A stretch of 49,240 nt of DNA from Actinomycetota bacterium (GTDB lineage: Bacteria > Actinomycetota > Thermoleophilia > Gaiellales > F1-60-MAGs149), in NCBI GenBank assembly GCA_026392355.1, contig JAPLCF010000039.1:1-49240 (forward strand), read 5' to 3'. Each line of letters starts with the position of its first letter. Position 1 is the first letter of the stretch. Positions 40,251 to 48,451 of the stretch are shown here, one piece after another. Both the position numbers and the translations under genes were made by a program. A model generated the notes under the pieces. That model saw nothing but the letters and a program-made list of their open reading frames with translations, made no database searches and was not told the origin of the DNA.

Positions 40251-41026
40251 TGAGCACGCTCGCCCTCCAAGTGCGCGTGCTCTCCGAGCGCTCCGTGCGC
40301 CGAACGCTGCGCCAGCCCGCCGCGATCATCCCCGCGATCGTGTTCCCGATCATGCTGCTGTTCGTCTCCGCCGGCGGCCTGCAAGCAGCGCAGAACCTGC
40401 CGGGCTTCCCCGACGTCTCGTACTTCGACTTCGCGCTGGCGGTGACATTCATGCAGGGCGCGATCTTCGCGACCGGCGGTGCCGGCACGGACCTCGCGAC
40501 CGACATTGACTCCGGCTTCCTCAACCGCCTCTCACTCACGCCCATGAGCGGCGCCGCGCTCGTGCTGGGCCAACTCGGCGGGGCGATCGTGCTCGGCATC
40601 TTCCAAGCCACGTGCTATCTCGGCGCGGGCTTCATCGGCGGTGCCTCGATTGCCACGGGCATCGGCGGCGTGATCGTGCTCTACGTGTTGGTGATCCTGA
40701 TGGCGATCGGGTTCGGTGCGCTCGGCGTGGCCGCCGCGCTGCGGACCGGCAACGGCGAGGCCGTTCAGGGCCTCTTCCCCGTGCTGTTTGTCCTGCTGTT
40801 TCTGAGCACGATCAACCTGCCGCTCGACCTGATCCCGATCGACTGGTTCCGCTGGGTCGCGACGGTCAACCCCATCACGTACCTCGTCAACGCCGTGCGC
40901 AGCCTGATCATCACCGGCTGGGACTGGCCCGTGCTGGCAGCAGGCTTCGCCGTCGCCATCGGCATCGTGATCGTCGGCATCGGCCTGTCGGCCGTGGCCC
41001 TGCGCGGAAGGCTGCAGCGCACATGA
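40250..41026 (+). CDS. ABC-2 type permease 1
   Basis: 258 residues, about six membrane helices. N-terminal RTLRQPAAIIPAIVFPIMLLFVSAG, central FLNRLSLTPMSGAALVLGQL, and the C-terminal NPITYLVNAVRSL of ABC-2 exporters. GTG start at 40250 overlaps the ATPase stop by one base. The next gene overlaps its stop by ATGA. Substrate unknown. Confidence 0.9.
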   Translation: MSTLALQVRVLSERSVRRTLRQPAAIIPAIVFPIMLLFVSAGGLQAAQNLPGFPDVSYFDFALAVTFMQGAIFATGGAGTDLATDIDSGFLNRLSLTPMSGAALVLGQLGGAIVLGIFQATCYLGAGFIGGASIATGIGGVIVLYVLVILMAIGFGALGVAAALRTGNGEAVQGLFPVLFVLLFLSTINLPLDLIPIDWFRWVATVNPITYLVNAVRSLIITGWDWPVLAAGFAVAIGIVIVGIGLSAVALRGRLQRT

Positions 41027-41799
41027 CCGGCTTTCCCACGTGGTGGAGCGGCGTCAGCGGCATCGCGGCACGCCAAACCCGCGCGTTCTTCACGAACCCC
41101 GCGCTGATCATCCCGGGCCTGCTCTTCCCGATGCTGTTCTTCGCCGCGTTCGCCGGCGGCCTGTCCGACCTCACCCGCGTCCCGGGCTTCGACTACGCAC
41201 CCGGCTACACCTCCTTCCAGTACGTCTTCGTGCTGTTCCAGTCGTCGATGTTCGGCGGGATCTTCATCGGCTTCGCCGTCGCGCGCGACTTCGAGAATGG
41301 ATTCGCACGTCGCCTCATGCTTGCGACACCGCACCGCTCGGCAATCCTCTTCGGGTACGCAGCTGCCGCGATGATCCGCGCCGCCTTCACCATCGTGTTC
41401 GTCACGGTCATCGCACTGATCGCCGGACTCGACATCCTCGGCTCGCCGGGGCAGATCGCGCTGCTTTACGTGCTCGCCCTGGCGTCCAACATTCTCGGCT
41501 CGCTGTGGGCGCTCGGCATCGCGTTCCGCTTCCAGTCGCTGAGCGTCACGCCGTTCATGCAGATTCCGCTGTTCATCCTGCTCTTCCTCGCGCCGGTGTA
41601 TGTGCCCTTGCAGCTCTTGAGCGGCTGGATCCGCCACGTCGCCGACGTCAACCCGGCCACGTTCCTGCTCGAAGGCGGCCGAGCGCTGCTGGCGGGCTCA
41701 GCCGGCCCGGTCCTCGCCGCGTGGCTCGTCGTGATCATCGGCGGCATCGTGCTCGGCATCTGGTCGCTGACCGGACTGCGAGCGGCAGAGACCCGTTAG
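41023..41799 (+). CDS. ABC-2 type permease 2
   Basis: 258 residues, same length and topology as its partner: ARQTRAFFTNPALIIPGLLFPMLFF, FARRLMLATPHRSAILFGYA, VNPATFLLEGGRALLAG. The two permeases are paralogues and likely form a heterodimer. ATG at 41023 overlaps the preceding TGA. Stop overlaps the convergent peptidase gene (TTAG). Confidence 0.9.
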   Translation: MTGFPTWWSGVSGIAARQTRAFFTNPALIIPGLLFPMLFFAAFAGGLSDLTRVPGFDYAPGYTSFQYVFVLFQSSMFGGIFIGFAVARDFENGFARRLMLATPHRSAILFGYAAAAMIRAAFTIVFVTVIALIAGLDILGSPGQIALLYVLALASNILGSLWALGIAFRFQSLSVTPFMQIPLFILLFLAPVYVPLQLLSGWIRHVADVNPATFLLEGGRALLAGSAGPVLAAWLVVIIGGIVLGIWSLTGLRAAETR

Positions 41800-43106
41800 C
41801 CGAGCAGGCGCTGGACGATATCGATCTGCATCGCAGTCGCGAGACCGAGGTCGTCGCGGTGGATGCGCTCGTCCTTGTTGTGCATGCCACCCTCGTAGAC
41901 GTCGAGTGGCGTATGGCGTAGCGGCCAGAAGCCGTACGCGACGGTGCCAAACGCCTGGCGCACGTACGCCGCGTCGGTAAAGCCGGTCGAGAGCGTCGGC
42001 ACGAGCATGGCGCCCGGATCGGCAGCGGTGAGGGCCGCGGCGATCGCATCGTGGAGCGGCGTGCCGAGCGGCGACTCGGTGCCGCCGGTGATGCCCTGCA
42101 CAAAGACGCGCTCAAACGGGATGTCGCCGCCGAGTGCCTCGGCGAGCTCGTGGTCGAGATCGGCCTCGGTATCGCCCGGCAAGATGCGGCAATCGAGCCC
42201 CACCGACGCGCGGCCAGGCAGCACGTTGCGCGCACTCGAGCCGGTCAGCAGCGTCGGCGCGATCGTGATGCCGAGCAGCGCCTCCATCTCCATCGCGAAC
42301 GCCGGGTGCAGTGCGCCCACCTGCGCAGCGACAACGTCGATGTCCTGGTCGGGATCCACGCCGAGCGACTCCACCATGCCGCGGATCGCGGGCACGAGGC
42401 GCTTGTCCGTGCGATGTGCGGCCAGCCGCGTGATCAGCTCGGCGACCATCGGCACGGCATTGCGGCCCAGCGTTGGGACCGATGCGTGGCCGGCCTCACC
42501 CAGCGCCGTGATGGTGACAGGCAGCGTGGCCTTCTCTCCCACCTGCAACGAGTAGACAACCCGGCCGTCGACGAGCTCGAGGCGCGCGCCGCCACCCTCG
42601 TCGATCGCGTAATCGCACTTGAGGTCGGGCCGCTCCTTGAGGAGCCACGGCATGCCGACTACCTCAGTCCCGTCCTCCTCATCGGCCTGCGAGATCAGCA
42701 ACAGGTCGCCGCTCGGCTGGAAGCCGCTGCGGACGAGGTGCGCGATCGTCACGCAGCGCGTAGCGAGCTCGTTCTTCATGTCGCAGGTGCCACGGCCCCA
42801 GATGTAGCCGTCGTCGTCGAGGTGCGCACCGAACGGCGGGTGCGTCCAGTCCTGCGCGTCGGCCGGCACGACATCGGTGTGGCCCATCAGCGCGAGCGAC
42901 GGACCGGTGCCACGGCCGGGCACGCGGGCGATCAGGTTGGCGCGGTCGGGATCGCGCGCGACGAGCTCGCAGGCCACCCCGTTCGCCTCGAGGTACTGCT
43001 TGACGACCATCGCGGCGGGGGTCTCACGGCCAGGTGGGTTTGACGAGTCGACGCGGACCAGGTCGCGGAGGAGCTCGACGGCCTCGTCGCGGAGAGCGGT
43101 ATCCAT
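41796..43106 (-). CDS. M20-family metallopeptidase
   Basis: 436 residues. Di-zinc peptidase: first metal motif GHTDVVPA (His76, Asp78), WGRGTCDMKNE (Asp109), ADEEDGTEV, and a C-terminal HTPLDVYEGGMHNKDERI with the last ligand His. The lid domain lies between (about 195-310). M20 members include ArgE/DapE-type deacylases and dipeptidases; the substrate is undetermined. ATG 43104-43106, ten bases after the oxidoreductase stop, so probably the last gene of the cyd-linked run. Confidence 0.92.
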   Translation of the reverse strand: MDTALRDEAVELLRDLVRVDSSNPPGRETPAAMVVKQYLEANGVACELVARDPDRANLIARVPGRGTGPSLALMGHTDVVPADAQDWTHPPFGAHLDDDGYIWGRGTCDMKNELATRCVTIAHLVRSGFQPSGDLLLISQADEEDGTEVVGMPWLLKERPDLKCDYAIDEGGGARLELVDGRVVYSLQVGEKATLPVTITALGEAGHASVPTLGRNAVPMVAELITRLAAHRTDKRLVPAIRGMVESLGVDPDQDIDVVAAQVGALHPAFAMEMEALLGITIAPTLLTGSSARNVLPGRASVGLDCRILPGDTEADLDHELAEALGGDIPFERVFVQGITGGTESPLGTPLHDAIAAALTAADPGAMLVPTLSTGFTDAAYVRQAFGTVAYGFWPLRHTPLDVYEGGMHNKDERIHRDDLGLATAMQIDIVQRLLG

Positions 43107-43116
43107 GCCGGGAACC

Positions 43117-44172
43117 CTACCCTGCCGCGACGTCGAGGACGATCTTGCCGACGAAGCCTTTGTCGACAAACATCGTCTGGGCCTCCTTCACCTGCGCAAG
43201 CGGGAACGTCGCGGCCACGGCAGGCTGAATCGCGCCGGATTCGATCAGCTCGACGAGCTCGGCGAAGACGCGCGGCTCGGTTATCGTCGCACCGATCAGG
43301 GTGAGGTCCTCGAGGTAGAGCGTGCGCAGGTCGAGCTCGACGATTGGCCCGCCGATTGCGCCGGAGATCACGTACCGGCCGCCGCGCCTCAGCGCCGCCA
43401 GGTAGCTCGGCCACTGTGGGCCACCCACGACGTCCGCGACGACATCGACGCGACCCACCCCGAGGGCGGCCAGCGCCGGCACGAGGTCGGCGTCGCGGTC
43501 GATTACGTGCGCAGCCCCGAGCGCGCGGACAGCGGCGGCCTTGGTTGGGTCGCACACGCCGATCGGAATCGCCCCCAGCGCCTTGGCGATCTGCACCGCG
43601 TAGCCGCCCACGCCGCCCGAGGCGCCCGTGACCAGCACGTGCTCACCGGCCTGGACGCCGGCCCGACGCAGCATGTCGAGCGCCGTGCCGGCCGAGGTCG
43701 GAAACGACGCCAGCTGCACGGCGGTCAGCCGCAGCGAAACCGGATAGGCGTTGATCGACGGGGCGACGAGGAACTCCGCGTAGCCGCCGTCGTACTCGGA
43801 GCCGAGATAGCCCGCGCGCTCGAGGTCGTTGGGTGCCGCAGCATCGCGCACCCAGGGATCGACGAGCACGCGCTCGCCCACGCGCTCGTGCGCCAAGCCC
43901 TCGCCGACCTGCGCGATCACGCCGCAGACATCGGCCCCCTGCACGACCGGGAAGTTGAGTGCCCCACCCCATGCCCCCGCATCGTCATCGCTCTGCGCGT
44001 ACCACCCGACACGCGTGTTGATGTCGGTGTTGTTGATTGCACAGGCATCGACGCGCACGAGCACCTGCCCCGGACCGGGCTGCGGCGTCGGATGATCTTC
44101 GACGACCTCAAGCGCGTCAAGATCGCCATGGCGGGTGAGGAGCACCGCGCGCATGGTGGGCGGAAGCGTCAT
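43117..44172 (-). CDS. zinc-less MDR alcohol dehydrogenase/quinone oxidoreductase-like protein
   Basis: 351 residues, medium-chain dehydrogenase fold. The NADPH motif is TGASGGVGGYAVQIAKALGA (about 184-203). The N-terminal catalytic part reads DACAINNTDINTRVGWY, without the usual Cys and His zinc ligands, as in quinone oxidoreductases. The ATG at 44170-44172 overlaps the stop of the upstream membrane gene (ATGA), so it is coupled to the cyd cluster. Substrate unknown. Confidence 0.88.
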   Translation of the reverse strand: MTLPPTMRAVLLTRHGDLDALEVVEDHPTPQPGPGQVLVRVDACAINNTDINTRVGWYAQSDDDAGAWGGALNFPVVQGADVCGVIAQVGEGLAHERVGERVLVDPWVRDAAAPNDLERAGYLGSEYDGGYAEFLVAPSINAYPVSLRLTAVQLASFPTSAGTALDMLRRAGVQAGEHVLVTGASGGVGGYAVQIAKALGAIPIGVCDPTKAAAVRALGAAHVIDRDADLVPALAALGVGRVDVVADVVGGPQWPSYLAALRRGGRYVISGAIGGPIVELDLRTLYLEDLTLIGATITEPRVFAELVELIESGAIQPAVAATFPLAQVKEAQTMFVDKGFVGKIVLDVAAG

Positions 44173-44552
44173 GGCGAGACGGGATCGGGGCGGCGCACGA
44201 AGCGCACCAGCGCGAGACCGATCAGAATCAGAAACGCGCCGGCGATCAGCCCGCCGGTCTGCGACGGATTCACCGAGATGTCTCCGCGCCACGGACCGAC
44301 GCCACCGACCAGCGCCAGCAGGGCGTCGATCAGGATAATCAATGACGCGACCAGTGCAATACCCGTCGCGCGCTTTGGACTTGCGTTGCGCTCGGCCACC
44401 ATCCACGCCAAGCAGATGCCCGCGATCAGCCCATCCTTCACGCACACCACCGCGCCGAACGGCGCCACAAAGTTCGACCCCAGCGCTGCCCACGCGGCCG
44501 TGCCGGCGTACGTCGCCGCGCAGCCACCAGCAACAATCGCGTCGAGCTTCAC
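44169..44552 (-). CDS. membrane protein coupled to cydB, unknown
   Basis: 127 residues with about four hydrophobic segments (VAGGCAATYAGTAAWAAL, VCVKDGLIAGICLAWMV, GIALVASLIILIDALLALVG, GLIAGAFLILIGLALV). The start is GTG 44550-44552, whose GTGA overlaps the cydB stop; the ORF upstream in frame overlaps cydB and is not used. It does not resemble the tiny CydX/CydS subunit (about 30-40 residues). Position suggests a role with cytochrome bd. Confidence 0.75.
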   Translation of the reverse strand: MKLDAIVAGGCAATYAGTAAWAALGSNFVAPFGAVVCVKDGLIAGICLAWMVAERNASPKRATGIALVASLIILIDALLALVGGVGPWRGDISVNPSQTGGLIAGAFLILIGLALVRFVRRPDPVSP

Positions 44553-45571
44553 CAGCTGCCCGCCTCGGGGTGACTGCCCTTGAAGACGCGGAACAGGTAG
44601 ATCAGCGAGGGCACGAGGATCGCGGCACCGATCGCAAGGCAGGCGAGGTAGACCGTCAGCATCGCATCGGACGAGGCGGACTCTTGGAACGTCAGGTACG
44701 GCGTGACCGCGTACGGCCACTGCGCTGCGCCCCACGCCCACAGCACGACAAGGACAAACGCGACGGCGACGGGGCGCATCAGCGACCACGCGCCACTCGC
44801 CGTCACGATGAACCCGAGCAGCGCGAGCACACCGGCCAGTACCACCAAGGGCAAGGCGCGACCCATCAGGAGCTCGTGCGAGAGCTCGGGCGCCTCGCTC
44901 CACGCCAGCGGCAGGCCAATGGCAGAGAACAATGCAACGCCGCCACCGGCGAAGAGCGCGCGGCGGCGAAAGTCCTCACGAAGCGCCCCCTCCGTCTCGA
45001 CGGTGAGGAACGTGGCGGCGATGTACGAGCAGATGCAGACCGCCAAGAGCCCCGTCACGATCGGGAACGGCGCCAAGAGTTCGCTCCACGGCACCATCAG
45101 CCAGCCTCCCTTGCCATCCGGCTGGAGCGCACCAGCGGCGACAACCCCCGCGCACCAGCCGAGCGCGAAGGGCGTGATGACACTCGACACGCTGAAGACG
45201 AAGCCGAGATAGCGCTGCACCAGCGGTTCATCCTCGGCGTGTGCGCGCAGTACGAAGCCACCGCCACGCAGGATCATGCCCAACAGCACGAGACTGAGGG
45301 GCGCGAAGAGCCCGATGCAGAGCGCGGCGAAGGCGGCGGGGAACGCGGTGAACAGCACCACGATCAAGAAGATGATCCAGACGTGATTGGCCTCCCAGAC
45401 GGGTCCCATCGCTCGTGCGATCGCGCTGCGCTGCTCATCCTTACGCTCGCCCGCTGCCAGGAGATCCCAAACGCCACCGCCGAAGTCCGCACCAGCAAAG
45501 ACCGCGTACATGCTGAGGCCGACGAGCAGCGACAGGACGGCGAGCGCGACGAGTGTCGGGTCAGTCGTCAC
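44549..45571 (-). CDS. cydB: cytochrome bd ubiquinol oxidase subunit II
   Basis: 340 residues, about nine membrane helices. Typical N-terminus GLSMYAVFAGADFGGGVWDLLA and RAMGPVWEANHVWIIFLIVVLFTAFP, followed by AFAALCIGLFAPLSLVLLGMILRGG. With CydA it reduces O2 using quinol, without pumping protons. GTG start overlaps the cydA 3' end by 11 bases. Confidence 0.94.
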   Translation of the reverse strand: MTTDPTLVALAVLSLLVGLSMYAVFAGADFGGGVWDLLAAGERKDEQRSAIARAMGPVWEANHVWIIFLIVVLFTAFPAAFAALCIGLFAPLSLVLLGMILRGGGFVLRAHAEDEPLVQRYLGFVFSVSSVITPFALGWCAGVVAAGALQPDGKGGWLMVPWSELLAPFPIVTGLLAVCICSYIAATFLTVETEGALREDFRRRALFAGGGVALFSAIGLPLAWSEAPELSHELLMGRALPLVVLAGVLALLGFIVTASGAWSLMRPVAVAFVLVVLWAWGAAQWPYAVTPYLTFQESASSDAMLTVYLACLAIGAAILVPSLIYLFRVFKGSHPEAGSW

Positions 45572-46904
45572 CCGACACCACCCCGGGCGGCCCAGCCGCG
45601 GCCAGCCGTTGCCGGCGCTTGCTCGCCATGCGCAGCAGAATCGAAATCATCAGCACCGTGATGACGACGTAGACGATGCTGAAGAGAATGAACCACCCGA
45701 GAATGCCCGTCGCCGTGGTGACGCTGTCCTCGACCTTCAGCACGTTGTAGATCGCCCACGGCTGACGCCCCGATTCGGTCGTGATCCAGCCCGACTCCAT
45801 ACAGATGTACGCAGCTGGACCGCTCGCGACGATCATCCAGAGGAACGACTTCTTCTCAAACCAGTGTGGACGGCGCCGCCACGCGTAGAGCGCAATCAGG
45901 CCCGGCAGCATCAGCGCCGAGCCGACCGTGATCATCACGTCGTAGGCCGTGTGCACCAGCACCGTGTTCGGCCAGTTCTCCTCCGGGAAGGCCTCCATGC
46001 CCTGCACCGTCGCGTTCGGGTTGTTGTACGCGAGGATCGACAGCAGGTACGGAATTTCGATGCCACCGACGACCTCTTGCTTCTCGTCGTCCGGAATGCC
46101 GAAGAGGGTCAGCGGTGCGCTCTTCGTCGTCTTGTAGAGCCCTTCCATCGTGGCGAGCTTGAGCGGCTGTTCCTTCGTCACCATCACGGCGATAAGGTCG
46201 CCCGTGACGAGCTGGATCGGCAGCACGATCGCGGCAAAGGCCAGGCCAATTGCCAGGCCCTTGCGGTGGTACTCGTCGCGGCGGCCGCGCAGCAAGCCCG
46301 CCGCGTACACCGCGGCGACGGCAAAGCCCGAGCAGACGAGCGCGGCAAACAGCATGTGCAGATACTGGGTCGGGAACGCCGGGTTGAACATCGCGGCGAT
46401 CGGATCGATGTCGGTGATCGCGCCGTTCTCGTCAAGCGTGAATCCCGTCGGCGTGTTCATCCACGCATTGGCGGAGACGATGAAGAAGGTCGAGAGGAAG
46501 CCGCCGAGGACGAGCGGTATACCGCAGAGGAAGTGCGCGCGGGGCGACAGGCGATCCCAGCCGTAGAGGTAGAGCGCCAGGAAGATCGCCTCGATGAAGA
46601 AGGCGAAGCCCTCGAGGCTGAATGGCATGCCGATGATGCCGCCGGCGAACTCCATAAAGCGCGGCCAGAGGAGGCCGAGCTCGAACGACAGCATCGTGCC
46701 GGAAATCGCGCCGATGCCGAACGTGACGGCGAACGCCTTCGACCACGTGCGCGCGAGTTGGCGGTAAACGTCGTTGCGCGTGCGCAGCCAGAGCCCTTCG
46801 GCGATCATCAGGAGCACGGGCATCCCGATGCCGAGCACGGCAAAGCAGATGTGGAACGCGAGCGAGGAGCCCATCTGGGCTCGTGCTGCCATCAGTTCGG
46901 ACAA
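45561..46904 (-). CDS. cydA: cytochrome bd ubiquinol oxidase subunit I
   Basis: 447 residues. Haem ligand His18 (SSLAFHICFAV), the quinol region QPLKLATMEGLYKT, and TESGRQPWAIYNVLK. The Q-loop is short, as in the CIO-type bd oxidases, rather than the long E. coli type. The start is a TTG (46902-46904): GGGAGG lies seven to eight bases before it, too far from the in-frame ATG at 46892. It is first of cydA-cydB, and the SDR gene ends 58 bases upstream. Confidence 0.94.
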   Translation of the reverse strand: MSELMAARAQMGSSLAFHICFAVLGIGMPVLLMIAEGLWLRTRNDVYRQLARTWSKAFAVTFGIGAISGTMLSFELGLLWPRFMEFAGGIIGMPFSLEGFAFFIEAIFLALYLYGWDRLSPRAHFLCGIPLVLGGFLSTFFIVSANAWMNTPTGFTLDENGAITDIDPIAAMFNPAFPTQYLHMLFAALVCSGFAVAAVYAAGLLRGRRDEYHRKGLAIGLAFAAIVLPIQLVTGDLIAVMVTKEQPLKLATMEGLYKTTKSAPLTLFGIPDDEKQEVVGGIEIPYLLSILAYNNPNATVQGMEAFPEENWPNTVLVHTAYDVMITVGSALMLPGLIALYAWRRRPHWFEKKSFLWMIVASGPAAYICMESGWITTESGRQPWAIYNVLKVEDSVTTATGILGWFILFSIVYVVITVLMISILLRMASKRRQRLAAAGPPGVVSGDD

Positions 46905-46962
46905 TCCGTGCCTCCCTTCCCCTGCGTCAGGACAATAGCGGCTGCGCGGAGCTTGGCTGGGA

Positions 46963-47733
46963 TCAGATGTCCTGAATGCGCGCGAGCATCCGGGTGATCA
47001 CGCCGCGCGGCGCAATCCGGGGCAGCTGCGTGAGCGCCTTGTTACCGAAGCCGGGCACGATCACGCGGCGGCCGCCGCGGAAGAGCTTCCAACCCGTGCG
47101 CGCAACCTCGTCGGCCTGCATCACGAGCGGGCCCTTGACGAGACTCTCGCCCTGGCCTGAGCGATCCTGGAAGCCCGTTGCGACGGGCCCCGGGCAGAGC
47201 GCGCTGACGGTCACGCCGAGGTGGTCGACCTCCTGCGCAATGCCCTCAGACAGCGCGAGCACATAGTTCTTCGACGCGTAGTACGCGGCGGCGTGCGGTC
47301 CGGGCATGAAGCCCGCCACGGAGGCAACGTTGAGGATGCCACCGCTCCGGCGCTCGATCATCTGCGGCAGCACGGCACGCGTGAGCGTGGTGAGCGCGGC
47401 GACGTTGAGCGCCACGAGCGCGTCGATCTCCTCCGCATCAGACTCGGCAAACGACTCCCAGATCCCGAAGCCCGCGTTGTTGACGAGCACCTCGATCGGG
47501 CGCTCGATCTGCGCGAGCATGCGGGCGGGCCCGCCCGGCTGGCCGAGGTCCTCGGCGATGACGGCGGCAGACACGCGGTAGCGCGACTGGATCTCTCCTG
47601 CGACGGCCTCGAGTGCCTCGCGGCGGCGCGAAACGAGCACGAGATCAAAGCCGTCGGCGGCGGCGCAGCGCGCCAGCTCGAGGCCAATACCGCCGGACGC
47701 GCCGGTGATGACTGCAAGGGGACGTTCGCTCAT
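46963..47733 (-). CDS. short-chain dehydrogenase/reductase
   Basis: 256 residues. Classical SDR: NAD(P) motif TGASGGIG (10-17), VLVNNAGFG, catalytic Ser in NVASVAGF and Tyr-x-x-x-Lys in YYASKNYVLALSEG, CPGPVATGF. RRREA after the second strand suggests NADP. Substrate unknown. Its ATG overlaps the stop of the 47730 gene (ATGA). Confidence 0.92.
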   Translation of the reverse strand: MSERPLAVITGASGGIGLELARCAAADGFDLVLVSRRREALEAVAGEIQSRYRVSAAVIAEDLGQPGGPARMLAQIERPIEVLVNNAGFGIWESFAESDAEEIDALVALNVAALTTLTRAVLPQMIERRSGGILNVASVAGFMPGPHAAAYYASKNYVLALSEGIAQEVDHLGVTVSALCPGPVATGFQDRSGQGESLVKGPLVMQADEVARTGWKLFRGGRRVIVPGFGNKALTQLPRIAPRGVITRMLARIQDI

Positions 47734-48236
47734 ACGTCCCGAAGCATATGGGGATCGAACCCACGCCCGCCCGCCAGGCGATGCACAGCACGCATAAAAC
47801 CGGTCCATTCCGGCCCCGGCACAGCCGTGTGCAACGGCGGCCACGCGCCAATCCCCTGAATGTCAATGGTGCGCCGCTGCCAGATCAGGCCAACGGCCCA
47901 CGCCCCGCCATCGAACGCTCCTGCGTCGGGGGACGCCTGCCACTCCCAGACGCGAAGCCGCCGTAGCGCCTCGTCAAAGCGGCGCCACACATCCGGATCC
48001 GGCTGATAGATCGCGACATCAACGAGGCCTCCCTCGTCCCACTCGCGAAAGCGAAGGACGGGGCCGATCAACGACCCGATCGCCAGCATCGGCCCGATCA
48101 CGGGCTCGGGATCCTCGACGGGGTTGTCCGTCCACGCATCGGGATCAGCCGCGATCGCTGCGCTCGTCAGGTCGAGCTGCCAGCTGGCGCCGACGGTGTT
48201 CGACACCGCGATCCTCAGTGCGTCAGGAAGTTCCAC
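47730..48236 (-). CDS. unknown protein upstream of the SDR gene
   Basis: 168 residues if begun at the GTG 48234-48236, which lies below the tRNA gene. It is Trp- and Pro-rich (VGASWQLDL, DNPVEDPEPVIGPMLAIGSLIGPVLRFREWDEGGLVDVAIYQPDPDVWRRFDEALRRLRVWEWQ). No signal peptide. Not recognised. The ORF continues upstream across the tRNA on the other strand, which is not coding. Coupled to the SDR by ATGA. Confidence 0.6.
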   Translation of the reverse strand: MELPDALRIAVSNTVGASWQLDLTSAAIAADPDAWTDNPVEDPEPVIGPMLAIGSLIGPVLRFREWDEGGLVDVAIYQPDPDVWRRFDEALRRLRVWEWQASPDAGAFDGGAWAVGLIWQRRTIDIQGIGAWPPLHTAVPGPEWTGFMRAVHRLAGGRGFDPHMLRDV

Positions 48237-48300
48237 AGAGGAACGTTTGCAGGCAATCTGCTCGCGGGCTTGCAGTCCCACCTCGGCTACCCTCACCGGC

Positions 48301-48393
48301 GGGGCGGCAACCGTCTGGTGGCGGATCGCGTCTTCAAAACGCGCAGGCCGGCGTAACCCGTCGGTCGGTAGGTTCGATTCCTGCGCTGCCTCG
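48301..48393 (+). tRNA. selC: tRNA-Sec (anticodon UCA)
   Basis: All parts fold. The 8-bp acceptor stem pairs GGGGCGGC (48301-48308) with GCTGCCTC (48385-48392), and the discriminator is G (48393). The D stem pairs CCGTC with GGCGG. The anticodon stem pairs CGCGT with ACGCG around the loop CTTCAAA, so the anticodon is UCA, which reads UGA. The variable arm is long (about 8 bp, GGCCGGCG with CGTCGGTC). The 5-bp T stem pairs GTAGG with CCTGC. The 8+5 branch and long arm are the hallmarks of bacterial tRNA-Sec. CCA is not encoded. Confidence 0.95.
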
Positions 48394-48451
48394 TCCCCCG
48401 GGTGTTCAGTACCGTGTGCACCAGCAGTCAGAACCCGACCCACCGGAGATC

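Noticed and set aside
47748..47815. A T-arm-like sequence (GTGGG, TTCGATC, CCCAT on the minus strand) suggesting a tRNA
   Set aside because: No matching 5' acceptor strand, anticodon arm or D arm lies upstream, and the bases are in frame with the 47730-48236 ORF.
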